Part shown: positions 15,210 to 23,926 of the stretch, in pieces
Layout of the letters: every line of letters starts with the position of its first letter
How positions within the stretch are numbered: position 1 is the first letter of the stretch
Origin: Planctomycetaceae bacterium
Lineage (GTDB): Bacteria > Planctomycetota > Phycisphaerae > Phycisphaerales > SM1A02
Direction: 5' to 3'
Assembly (NCBI GenBank): GCA_947492385.1
Contig: CANLMX010000008.1
Location: 1 to 64,000, forward strand
Length of the DNA: 64,000 nt
Translations under genes and position numbers: made by a program
Notes under the pieces: generated by a model
Databases searched by the model: none
What the model was told of the DNA's origin: nothing
What the model saw: only the letters and a program-made list of their open reading frames with translations

Positions 15210-18200
15210 ATGCCTGCATCGCCCACGTTCTGCGAACTGGCCGCCGCCAGCAACTTCTCGTTCCTTGACGGTGCCAGCCACCCCGAGGAAGTGGTCGCCC
15301 GCGCCGCCGAGCTTGGCATGCCTGCGGTCGCCATCGCCGATCGCCACACGATGGCCGGCGTCGTGCGCGCCCATGTGGCCGCGCGCGAGGGGCCGGTGCG
15401 GCTGGTGGTGGGCACGCGCTGCGAGTTCATCCTGGGTGCCGACGAGGAGCCTGCGCACGTCGAACTCGTCCTGCTTGCAGCCACGCCCGAGGGCTATGCG
15501 CGGCTCTGCCGGCTGCTGACTCTGGGCAAGCGCCGCGCCGGCTGGACGCTCGACCTCGAGGCCAGTGCGCTCGCTGCCGAGGGCGGCGTGCGCGGGCGCC
15601 AAGACGCACGCGACGCCACCGCGTGCCGACTGTGGCTGCATGACCTCGTCGACGCGTCGGTGCAGGCACTCGGCTCGGGCGAGCCCGGTGGCAGCGAACC
15701 GGGCGGGCGCGCGCCCGACGCGCCGCGCGCGATGGCACCGACGGCGCTCCCGGGCGTCGAGGCCATCGTGATGCCGCCCGAGGGCTACGGCGCGATGCAG
15801 CCGCGGTTCCTCGAGGCCCTGCGCTGGCTGCGCGGCGTGTTCGACGGCGACCGGCTGTCGCTCGGGTTCGTGCGGCGCCAGGGCCCCGACCACGCGCTGC
15901 GCCTGCTGCAGTTGGAATGGCTGTCGCAGGAAGCCGGCGTGCCGCTCGTGGCGACGAACGACCCGCGCTGCCACGATCCTGCGCGTCAGGACCTGCACGA
16001 GGTGCTGACGGCGATCCGCGCACGCCGCACGGTGGACGAGTTGCGGCGCCTGGAGCGTTCGCGCCCGGTGGACCTGGCGCACGGGTGCGCGTGGGACGGA
16101 CCGAGGCCTGCGCCCGGCGGCGCGCGCGCCATGGTGGGCCATGGCGGCATCGTGCGGATGCTCGACGGCGTGCCTGCGGACGTGGTCGCGCAGGCGATCG
16201 CACGATCGGTGGCCGTGGCCGGTCGCTGCGCGGGGTTCTCGATGGACATGCTGCGCTACCGGTGGCCGTCCGAGACGGTTCCCGCCGGCCGCACGCCCGA
16301 CGGCCACCTGCGTGCGCTGGTGGAGCACGGCGCGCGCGAGCGCTGGCCCGAGGCCGCGGGCGGCGTGCCCGCGCGCGTGCGCGCACAGCTCGAGCACGAG
16401 CTGTCGGTGATCGCGGACCTTGGCTATGCGCGCTACTTCCTCACGGTGCACGGGATCGTCGCCTTCGCGCGCGGCCGCGGCATCCTGTGCCAGGGCCGCG
16501 GCGCCGCGGCCAACAGCGCGGTGTGCTACTGCCTGGGGATCACGGCGGTCGATCCCTCGCGCGCCGAGATGCTCTTCGAGCGGTTCATCAGCCGCGAGCG
16601 CGACGAACCACCGGACATCGACGTCGACTTCGAGCACGAGCGCCGCGAGGAGGTGATCCAGCACGTCTACGCCACGTACGGCCGCGCGCGCGCGGCGCTC
16701 TGCGCGGAGGTCGCGTGCTGGCGCGGGCGCAGCGCCATCCGCGGCGTCGGCGCCGCGCTGGGGATGGACGACGGGCTGGTGGACCGGCTGGCACGCGCCG
16801 CGGACTGGTGGGGCGAGCTCGACGGCATCGAGGGCCTGCGCGGGCAGCGCGACGGGCGCTGGCGCGACCCGCCCGACCGCGCCGCACGGCTTCGCGAGCT
16901 GGGGCTCGACCCGGCGGATCCGTCGATCGCGCGCCTCTTCGGGCTCGCCGGGCAGCTGCTGGGCTTCCCCCGGCACCTGTCCCAGCACGTGGGCGGCTTC
17001 ATCGTCACCGACGCACCGCTCTGCGAACTGGTCCCCGTGCGCAACGCGGCCATGGAGGACCGCACCGTCATCGAGTGGGACAAGGACGACGCCGACGCCA
17101 TGGGCATGCTGAAGGTCGACGTCCTGGCGCTCGGGATGCTGACGGCGATCCGCAAGGCGATCGACCTCTGCAATGCGCATCCGGTGCCGGGCGTGCCGCG
17201 GCCGCTGACGTACCGCGACGTGCCCCCCGAGGACCCGGGCGTCTACGAGATGGTCTCGCGGGCCGACACGGTGGGGGTGTTCCAGATCGAGAGCCGTGCG
17301 CAGATGAGCATGCTGCCCAGGCTGCGGCCGCGCTGCTTCTACGACCTGGTGATCGAGGTGGCCATCGTCCGCCCCGGCCCCATCCAGGGCGACATGGTGC
17401 ACCCGTACCTACGCCGACGCGACGGCACCGATCCGGTCGAGTATCCGAGCGAGGCCGTGCGCGCGGTGCTCGGGCGCACGCTCGGCGTGCCGCTCTTCCA
17501 GGAGCAGGCCATGGCCATGGCGGTGGTGGCCGCGGGGTTCACGCCGGGCGAGGCCGACCGCCTGCGCCGCGCGATCGCGGCCTGGAAGCGTTCGGGCAAC
17601 CGGATCGCCGAGTTCGGCGCGCGCCTCGAGCGCGGCATGCTCGAGCGCGGCTACTCGCACGAGTTCGCGTGCCAGGTGTTCCGGCAGATCCAGGGATTCT
17701 CCGGGTACGGGTTCCCCGAGAGCCACGCGGCGAGCTTCGCGCTCCTGGTCTATGTGTCGGCGTGGATCAAGCTGCGCCACCCGGCGGCGTTCCTGGCGGC
17801 GATCCTCAACAGCCAGCCGATGGGCTTCTATGCGCCCGCGCAGCTGGTGCGCGACGCGCGCGAGCACGGCGTCGAGGTGCGGCCGGTCGACGTGCTCCGC
17901 AGCCGGTGGGACTGCACGCTCGAGGACGTCCCCGGCGCCATGCCCGCCGTGCGCCTGGGGATGCGCATGGTGGCGGGGCTTGCCGAGCACGAGGCGCGCG
18001 CGGTCGAGCAGGCGGTGCAGGAGCACCGGCCGCACGCGCGTGCCGCGCACACCGGACCCGACGCGGCCGCGCCCACCGTCGAGCGTCTGTGGCGCGCCTC
18101 GGGCTGCGGCGTGCGCGCGTTGCGGTGCCTGGCACGGGCCGATGCGTTTGCGGGGCTGGGCGTCCCGCGGCAGCAGGCGCTCTGGCAGGTGCGCGCCCTG

Positions 18201-18716
18201 CGCGGGCTCGCCGAACCCGTGCTCGACCATGCGGCAGGAGAGGGTGCCACGCTCTTCGACCTGGCACCGCAGCCCTTGCCCGCGGTGAACCCGCTGCGTG
18301 CGGTGGTGGCCGACTACGCGGGCACGGGGCTCTCGCTGCGGGCGCACCCCGTGTCGTTCGTGCGCGACGGGCTCGCGCGCCGCGGCGCGGTGGAGTGTGC
18401 GCGCATGGCGGCCTTCCGCCGCGCGACAGTGGGCGGGCTGGTGACGTGCCGTCAGCGGCCATCCACGGCGTCAGGCATCCTGTTTGTCACGCTCGAGGAC
18501 GAGACGGGCGTGGCCAACCTCATCGTGCGGCCGCGCACCTACGCGCGGTTCCGTGCAGTGGCGCGCCATGCGTCCGCGCTGGTCGCCGAGGGCCGCGTGG
18601 AGCACCGGTCGGGCGTCACGCACCTCATCGTGCGAAGTCTCGCGGACCTGGGCCCGGACCTCGCCCGCGCCGCCGAGGGCGAGGCGGTGGCGCGGCGATC
18701 ACGGGACTTTCGATGA
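15210..18716 (+). CDS. dnaE2: Error-prone DNA polymerase III alpha subunit DnaE2
   Basis: This 1168-residue C-family polymerase performs translesion synthesis with ImuA and ImuB. Domains in order are an N-terminal PHP domain beginning with CELAAASNFSFLDGASHPEE and ADRHTMAGVVRAH, the polymerase core with CQGRGAAANSAVCYCLGI, and the catalytic aspartates in PDIDVDFEHERREE. Next come GFPRHLSQHVGGFIVTD, VGVFQIESRAQMSMLPRL, VRPGPIQGDMVHPYLRRR and the tandem helix-hairpin-helix region with GYGFPESHAASFALLVY. A C-terminal OB-fold has VTCRQRPSTASGILFVTLED. The opening and the domain set distinguish DnaE2 from the replicative DnaE1. The stop overlaps the convergent Cys-rich gene by 18 bases. Confidence 0.96.
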   Translation: MPASPTFCELAAASNFSFLDGASHPEEVVARAAELGMPAVAIADRHTMAGVVRAHVAAREGPVRLVVGTRCEFILGADEEPAHVELVLLAATPEGYARLCRLLTLGKRRAGWTLDLEASALAAEGGVRGRQDARDATACRLWLHDLVDASVQALGSGEPGGSEPGGRAPDAPRAMAPTALPGVEAIVMPPEGYGAMQPRFLEALRWLRGVFDGDRLSLGFVRRQGPDHALRLLQLEWLSQEAGVPLVATNDPRCHDPARQDLHEVLTAIRARRTVDELRRLERSRPVDLAHGCAWDGPRPAPGGARAMVGHGGIVRMLDGVPADVVAQAIARSVAVAGRCAGFSMDMLRYRWPSETVPAGRTPDGHLRALVEHGARERWPEAAGGVPARVRAQLEHELSVIADLGYARYFLTVHGIVAFARGRGILCQGRGAAANSAVCYCLGITAVDPSRAEMLFERFISRERDEPPDIDVDFEHERREEVIQHVYATYGRARAALCAEVACWRGRSAIRGVGAALGMDDGLVDRLARAADWWGELDGIEGLRGQRDGRWRDPPDRAARLRELGLDPADPSIARLFGLAGQLLGFPRHLSQHVGGFIVTDAPLCELVPVRNAAMEDRTVIEWDKDDADAMGMLKVDVLALGMLTAIRKAIDLCNAHPVPGVPRPLTYRDVPPEDPGVYEMVSRADTVGVFQIESRAQMSMLPRLRPRCFYDLVIEVAIVRPGPIQGDMVHPYLRRRDGTDPVEYPSEAVRAVLGRTLGVPLFQEQAMAMAVVAAGFTPGEADRLRRAIAAWKRSGNRIAEFGARLERGMLERGYSHEFACQVFRQIQGFSGYGFPESHAASFALLVYVSAWIKLRHPAAFLAAILNSQPMGFYAPAQLVRDAREHGVEVRPVDVLRSRWDCTLEDVPGAMPAVRLGMRMVAGLAEHEARAVEQAVQEHRPHARAAHTGPDAAAPTVERLWRASGCGVRALRCLARADAFAGLGVPRQQALWQVRALRGLAEPVLDHAAGEGATLFDLAPQPLPAVNPLRAVVADYAGTGLSLRAHPVSFVRDGLARRGAVECARMAAFRRATVGGLVTCRQRPSTASGILFVTLEDETGVANLIVRPRTYARFRAVARHASALVAEGRVEHRSGVTHLIVRSLADLGPDLARAAEGEAVARRSRDFR

Positions 18717-21700
18717 GTTCGCGGGCAGCGCCGCGGGCTTGCCCGGAGCGGGCGCGGACACTGGCGCGATCGTTGCCGGGGCCGGGCGCCGTCGCGGCGG
18801 CACGGGCTGCTTCGGGCGGGCCGGGACCGTCACGCCCGGCGGAGGCGCGACGGGCTCGCGGATCGGGATGAGCGGCATCGCCGTGGGCGGCACGCTCGGC
18901 GGGTTGCGGAACCGGCCTGGCTTCACGTCGCCCGTCGGGTCGAGTCCCTTGATCACGCCCTCGAAGGGCGCGCCGCAGAAGATGGTCGCGAGCTTGACGC
19001 ACGACGAATCCCACGAGTCGTCGCAGCAGTCCGGATCCGCCGCGCACACGAACTGGCAGCAGCCGCCGTCGCTGCAGCCCGGGTTCAAGTGCTCGGTGAA
19101 GCAGCTGCCGCTGGCCGGGTCTCCGCACACGCCGATCTCGCACTCGCACGACGGGGTCTTGCGCGCCTGCTCGACGCAGTTGGCGTCCCAGCGTGTCTCG
19201 CAGCAGAAGGAGTCGAGCGCACACACGGCGGTGCAGCACGCCTCGTTCGAGCAGTGCGGCACGGGGCTTGCGACGCAGCAGTTCGGAAGTTCATCGCTGC
19301 CGCAGGTCGGCGCCGGGCAGGCCTCGTCCTGGCCGTCGCAGAACTGGCGTGCCGTCGAGGCGCAGTCGCCGTCCCACACGTTGTCGCAGCAGAACGGGTC
19401 GATCTTGCAGACCGTGTCGCAGCAGTCGGCGTCGTCGCACCCACCGTTGTCGTGCGCGCTGCAGCAGTTGCCTGCGCACGGATCGCCGCAGGTGAAGCCG
19501 CACCCGCAGTCCGGGATGGCGCGCGCCTCGTCGACGCAGTTGATGTCCCAGGTGGTGTCGCAGCAGAACGGGTCGATCTTGCAGACCGCGTCGCAGCAGG
19601 TGGCATTGGTCGACGCGGGGTCGGCGTGGACGCGGCAGGGCGGGCCCGCCGTCTCGTCGCCGCACTGGGGCAGCACGCACACGTCGGCGTTCTGGGGGTC
19701 CTTGGCGAGCGCGACGCACTCGTTGTCCCACTCGATGGTGCAGCACTCGGGCCGCAGCTTGCAGATCGTCCCGCAGCACTGGGGCTGGTTGCAGCCGGGC
19801 GTCTCGTGGAAGTCGAACGGCGTGCCGGCGTCCTGCATGCCGCAGGACCCCGCGCACCGGCGCGCGGCGATCTCGACGCACAGCGCGTCCCACGCGAACT
19901 CGCAGCAGGTGATGTCCTCGGCGCACACCGTGGCGCAGCAGTTGGGGTCGTCGCAGAAGGGCTCCGCATGGAGCTCGAGGCAGGGCTTGTTGCAGCCCGA
20001 GCCGCATCCCACCGGGCCGCAGCAGTGCAGGCGCGCCAGGCTCACGCACTCCTGGTCCCAGTCGTTCTCGCAGCAGGTCGGGCTGATGTTGCACACGACC
20101 GTGCAGCACGTGCCGCGGTCGCACCCCGGGTTGTCGTGCGCGCTGAAGCAGTCGCCCGCGCACGGGCACGGCCACGGCTCGCCGGACTGCTGCTGGCACC
20201 GCTGGCGCGCGATCTGGACGCAGTTGGTGTCCCACTCACCGTTGCAGCAGATGGGGTCGACGATGCAGGTCGCGTTGCAGCAGGACGGGTCGTCGCAGCC
20301 GGGATTCTGGTGCGCGGCGAAGCAGTCGCCGTCGCTCGGGCACGAGCCCGGCGACACGCAGATGCCGGCGGCTCGCGTCGCGCACTCCTGGTCCCATGCG
20401 TCGGTGCAGCACCGCGGCGAGACGCTGCACACGGTCCGCATGCACTGCGCCGACGCGCAGCCCGGGCTCTCGTGCGCATCGAGGCAGCCCTCGCGGCCGA
20501 TCTGCGTGGGGAACGTCGCGGTGCAGAGCTCGTCCGCCTGGTACGCGCAGACCGAGTCCCAGCGCGTCTCGCAGCAGTAGGGGTCGATGAACTCGCAGAT
20601 CTTCTCGCAGCACGCCTGCTGGCTGCAGCCGCTGGACCAGTAGCTGCCCACCCAGCAGCTGCGCGGGGACTCGCCGCAGGTATCGCCGGGGGCGTCGCAC
20701 TGGGCGTTGGCCAGCGCGACGCAGATGTCGTCCCACGCCTTGCCGCAGCAGATTGGGTCGAGGGCGCACACCTTCTGGCAGCAGGCCTCGTCGGAGCAGT
20801 TCGGGGTCCCGTGCGGTTCGAAGCAGCTCCCGGAGAAGAGGTCGCCGCAGGAGTCGCACGTCTGGGCCGCCAGCTTGGCGCACTCGGCCGACCACTCGAT
20901 GTCGCAGCAGGTCGGGTCGATCTTGCACACCGCGTCGCAGCAGCCGGGCCGGTCGCACCCGGGGGTCGCATGCTCCACGAAGCAGCTGCCGGTCACGGGC
21001 AGCACGCCGTCAGGCTGCAGCACGCACGCGCGGTTGATGGTGCAGAGCTGGTTGGCGCCGTCGACGCAGACGCTGTCCCACGCGACGAAGCAGCAGTAGG
21101 GGTCGCGCTGGCAGATGATCTGGCAGCAGTACGGGTCGCCGCAGCCGCCCTCGCGCTGCTCCTCGAAGCAGCTCACGGGTGGCTCGCCCGGGTCGGGCAG
21201 CCGGCACACGCAGCGCTGGTCGCTGCACTGCGGCGTGGTCACCGCCAGCAAGGTGCAGTTGAGGTCCCAGGCGTTCTCGCAGCAGAAGGGGTCACGTTCA
21301 CAGACGGCCTCGCAGCAGTCGCCGTCGTTGCAATACGGAGTCGGGTGGATGATGCAGCAGCTTCCGGCGGAATCCGAGCCGCATCCGGAGCAGCGCTGCG
21401 ACGCCAGGTTGACGCAGACCTGGTCCCACGTCACCGAGCAGCAGTCGGGGCTGATCTCGCAGACCGTTTCGCAGCAGGCTTCGTTGGAGCAGTACGGGTT
21501 CTCGTGCACCTCGTCGCAGTCGCCGGCGACCACCTTGCCGCAGGCCAGGCACCGCTCGGCCGCGAGGTCGGCGCAGTTTGCGTCCCAGCGGACGGAGCAG
21601 CACGACGGGTCGAACTTGCAGACCAGGTCGCAGCACGTCTGGTCGTTGCATCCGGCGGTGTCGTGCGGCTCGAGGCAGCTTGCGTCGGTGAGGCCGCACT

Positions 21701-23096
21701 GGTTGCAGCGGGCGTCGGCGAGGTCGGCGCACTGCTGGTCCCACACCTGCGAGCAGCAGGTCGGGTCGACCTCGCACACCGTCGTGCAGCAGTCGGCGTC
21801 CGTGCATCCGCGGCCCGCAGGCTGGGCCTGGAAGCAGTTGCGGGTGGAACCGTCGGGATTGAATTCGCCGCAACCGGTCTGCACCGTGCCGCACGTGGGG
21901 TTGCGCACGAAGGGCGTGTCGCTGACGGCGGTGATCGTGAACAGGCCGTTGGTCATCCGGTTGGCGATCACCGGGTTCGAGGCCGAGCGGCAGCGGTACG
22001 GGTGGATCGGCGACACCTGCGTGCCGCCGGAGCCGATCGGGCCGAGTTCGTTCTTGTCGCCGCGGTCGGCGAAGATGCACCCGTACGACGAGACCTGCTC
22101 GCCGCGGATCAGGGTCATCGCATCGACGATCGCGTCCCACGGGGGCAGGGAACCCGAGCCGGGCACGAGCCACGGAAGGGCGCACTGGGTGTCGGGGTCG
22201 TTGAATGCGCCGCTCACGCGCTGGCCGACCGCCGGGAGGGCGCGCGTGTTCGCGGGATCGGGGTCGCGGTAGACGATCAGGTGCGTGACGTTGGTGCTGA
22301 TCTCGTTGGGGAACGTGATGCCGCCCACCGTCCCCGGCAGGGCGAGCGATCCACCCGGCGGCAGGGGGAACTCCCACTGGCGCGAGTTCAGCGGGACCGC
22401 GTCGGGCACCGGCGTCGCCGGCACGAACGAGCTGTCCGTGACGAGGGAGAGACCCGAGGAGAAGTCGGCGTTGACCGGGTCATTCACCCACGGCATGCCC
22501 TCGAGGTCGACGACGACGCCGATGGTGCCGTACAGCGCCGTGGCGCTCGTGCTGCGCGCGACCTTGAGATAGAACCATCCCTCCCCGTAGAGCCGCGTCG
22601 AGTTGGTCGGGTCCGCCGGGTTCGGCAGGTCGATCGTGGGGAACGCGCCCGCAGGTGCGTTGAGCGGCGTGCGGATCTCGACGTACCTCGACTGCGGGAT
22701 CGCCGGGTTCGTCTGCGACGCCGGCTTCGCGACGCGCACCTCCGAGATGATCGTCCGCGGCAGCTTGCCGATCGCGGGGTTGGCCGCCATCTGCACCAGG
22801 CGCTCGAGGTAGTTGAGGTCGTTCTGGTCGATCAGTCCGTCGTAATTGAAGTCGCCCCACTGGCAGTAGACGCCGGACGCAGCCAGGTTGTCGCGAATGC
22901 ACGCGGCCCAGAAGTCGACGTCGTCGGCGTTGACCCGCTGGTCGTTGTTCAGGTCACCGAGGAACAGAGACTCCCGCGCGAGGTTGCACGCACCCGCCGG
23001 GTCCGCACACTGCGCACGCGCACCGCTCACCGCGCCGAGGAGGCTTGCGACGAGGGCGAAGGCGATCAGGAACAGCGGGCGAACTTCACGAACCAT
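18699..23096 (-). CDS. Giant secreted protein: dockerin-like calcium loops, lamin-tail-like region and 17 Cys-rich repeats
   Basis: This 1465-residue exported protein starts at 23096, where a signal peptide follows (LIAFALVASLLGAVSGARAQ). Residues about 46-100 contain two dockerin/EF-hand-like calcium loops, LGDLNNDQRVNADDVDFW and WGDFNYDGLIDQNDL. Residues about 110-390 form a beta-rich region beginning IISEVRVAKP, resembling a lamin-tail domain. Residues 420-1374 are 17 tandem repeats of 45-70 residues. The core is C-F-x-x-H-x-x-P-G-C-x-x-x-x-C-C-x-x-V-C-x-x-D-P-x-C-C-x-x-x-W-D-x-x-C-V-x-x-A, with about ten cysteines each. A 90-residue Pro-rich tail ends the protein. Heavy disulfide bonding and surface or extracellular location are inferred; function unknown. 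An upstream TATCTATCC may be its promoter. In-frame extension to 23783 runs through uppS and is rejected. Confidence 0.9.
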   Translation of the reverse strand: MVREVRPLFLIAFALVASLLGAVSGARAQCADPAGACNLARESLFLGDLNNDQRVNADDVDFWAACIRDNLAASGVYCQWGDFNYDGLIDQNDLNYLERLVQMAANPAIGKLPRTIISEVRVAKPASQTNPAIPQSRYVEIRTPLNAPAGAFPTIDLPNPADPTNSTRLYGEGWFYLKVARSTSATALYGTIGVVVDLEGMPWVNDPVNADFSSGLSLVTDSSFVPATPVPDAVPLNSRQWEFPLPPGGSLALPGTVGGITFPNEISTNVTHLIVYRDPDPANTRALPAVGQRVSGAFNDPDTQCALPWLVPGSGSLPPWDAIVDAMTLIRGEQVSSYGCIFADRGDKNELGPIGSGGTQVSPIHPYRCRSASNPVIANRMTNGLFTITAVSDTPFVRNPTCGTVQTGCGEFNPDGSTRNCFQAQPAGRGCTDADCCTTVCEVDPTCCSQVWDQQCADLADARCNQCGLTDASCLEPHDTAGCNDQTCCDLVCKFDPSCCSVRWDANCADLAAERCLACGKVVAGDCDEVHENPYCSNEACCETVCEISPDCCSVTWDQVCVNLASQRCSGCGSDSAGSCCIIHPTPYCNDGDCCEAVCERDPFCCENAWDLNCTLLAVTTPQCSDQRCVCRLPDPGEPPVSCFEEQREGGCGDPYCCQIICQRDPYCCFVAWDSVCVDGANQLCTINRACVLQPDGVLPVTGSCFVEHATPGCDRPGCCDAVCKIDPTCCDIEWSAECAKLAAQTCDSCGDLFSGSCFEPHGTPNCSDEACCQKVCALDPICCGKAWDDICVALANAQCDAPGDTCGESPRSCWVGSYWSSGCSQQACCEKICEFIDPYCCETRWDSVCAYQADELCTATFPTQIGREGCLDAHESPGCASAQCMRTVCSVSPRCCTDAWDQECATRAAGICVSPGSCPSDGDCFAAHQNPGCDDPSCCNATCIVDPICCNGEWDTNCVQIARQRCQQQSGEPWPCPCAGDCFSAHDNPGCDRGTCCTVVCNISPTCCENDWDQECVSLARLHCCGPVGCGSGCNKPCLELHAEPFCDDPNCCATVCAEDITCCEFAWDALCVEIAARRCAGSCGMQDAGTPFDFHETPGCNQPQCCGTICKLRPECCTIEWDNECVALAKDPQNADVCVLPQCGDETAGPPCRVHADPASTNATCCDAVCKIDPFCCDTTWDINCVDEARAIPDCGCGFTCGDPCAGNCCSAHDNGGCDDADCCDTVCKIDPFCCDNVWDGDCASTARQFCDGQDEACPAPTCGSDELPNCCVASPVPHCSNEACCTAVCALDSFCCETRWDANCVEQARKTPSCECEIGVCGDPASGSCFTEHLNPGCSDGGCCQFVCAADPDCCDDSWDSSCVKLATIFCGAPFEGVIKGLDPTGDVKPGRFRNPPSVPPTAMPLIPIREPVAPPPGVTVPARPKQPVPPRRRPAPATIAPVSAPAPGKPAALPANSSKVP
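18974..21839 (-). repeat. DNA encoding 17 divergent Cys-rich protein repeats
   Basis: The repeats diverge at the DNA level, but recurring pieces such as gtcgatcttgcagacc and cagcagaacgggtcgat (read on the plus strand) show recent duplication of some units, notably the two around 19380-19600 that both encode CKIDPFCCD. The arrangement also creates long spurious plus-strand reading frames. Confidence 0.75.
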
Positions 23097-23188
23097 GGGG
23101 GTGCTGCGTCCGGATAGATATACGATCGTCGGGGCTCGGCACGGGCAGGGGAACCGCCGGATTTTGCAAGATTCCCGGACCTTGCGGA

Positions 23189-23926
23189 TCACGGGGCGGG
23201 GGCGTTCCGGGCCAGGCCGCCGAACGTGCGGTGGCGCGCGCCGAAGTCCTCCAGCGCCGCCCGAAGCTCGGGCACGCGGAACTCGGGCCAGAGCACGTCC
23301 GTCACATGGAGCTCGGCGTAGCTCAGCTGCCACAGCAGGAAGTTGGAGAGGCGTCGCTCGCCTGCCGTCCGGACCAGCAGGTCGGGATCCGGCAGCCCGC
23401 GCGTGTCGAGCGCTCCCGAGATCGCGTCCTCGTCGATCGCCTCCGGGTCGAGCCCGCCGCGGCGGACCCGCTGCGCAAGTGCACGCACGGCGTCGACCAG
23501 TTCCTGGCGCGCCCCGTAGTTCATCGCCAGGCACAGCGTCATGCCCCGGCAACGGCTCGTCTCGTCCTCGGTGCGGTCGAGCTCCGCGAGCACCGGTGCA
23601 GGCAGCCCCTCGCGCCGACCGATCCGCCGGAAGCGCACGTCGTTGGCGAGCATCATCTGGCGCTCGAGCTGCAGGTGGTGGCGGGCGAGCTCCATGAGCG
23701 CCGCCACCTCGTCCTCGGGGCGCTTCCAGTTCTCGCTCGAGAACGAGTAGAGCGTGAGCGCCTCGACCCCCAGCCGTGCGCACTCCTCGACCACCCCGCG
23801 CACGCGCCGCGCGCCCTCGCGATGTCCCGCGATGCGCGGCAGCCCCCGCGATTCGGCCCAGCGGCCGTTGCCGTCCATGATGATCGCCACGTGGCGGGGG
23901 ATGCGCGCCGGGGCGTCGTCAGGCAT
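23189..23926 (-). CDS. uppS: Isoprenyl (undecaprenyl) diphosphate synthase
   Basis: This 245-residue cis-prenyltransferase makes the polyprenyl diphosphate used as lipid carrier for cell-wall and surface glycan synthesis. Hallmarks are HVAIIMDGNGRWAESRGLPR (catalytic Asp binding the magnesium-pyrophosphate), GHREGARRV, LTLYSFSSENWKRPEDEV, the basic and aromatic residues of the second substrate site in DLLVRTAGERRLSNFLLWQ, and YAELHVTDVLWPEF. All conserved regions are intact and the length is normal. The start codon overlaps the end of purA by eight bases, indicating a purA-uppS operon. Confidence 0.96.
   Translation of the reverse strand: MPDDAPARIPRHVAIIMDGNGRWAESRGLPRIAGHREGARRVRGVVEECARLGVEALTLYSFSSENWKRPEDEVAALMELARHHLQLERQMMLANDVRFRRIGRREGLPAPVLAELDRTEDETSRCRGMTLCLAMNYGARQELVDAVRALAQRVRRGGLDPEAIDEDAISGALDTRGLPDPDLLVRTAGERRLSNFLLWQLSYAELHVTDVLWPEFRVPELRAALEDFGARHRTFGGLARNAPAP

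Noticed and set aside
18484-20580. Long plus-strand open frame (698 codons) antisense to the Cys-rich gene
   Set aside because: It is Ser/Gln/His-rich nonsense produced by the regular Cys/Trp codon pattern of the opposite strand and overlaps the end of dnaE2; it has no signal, domain or promoter.
23097-23783. N-terminal extension of the Cys-rich protein to 23783
   Set aside because: It would run through uppS on the same strand in another frame and place the obvious signal peptide internally.
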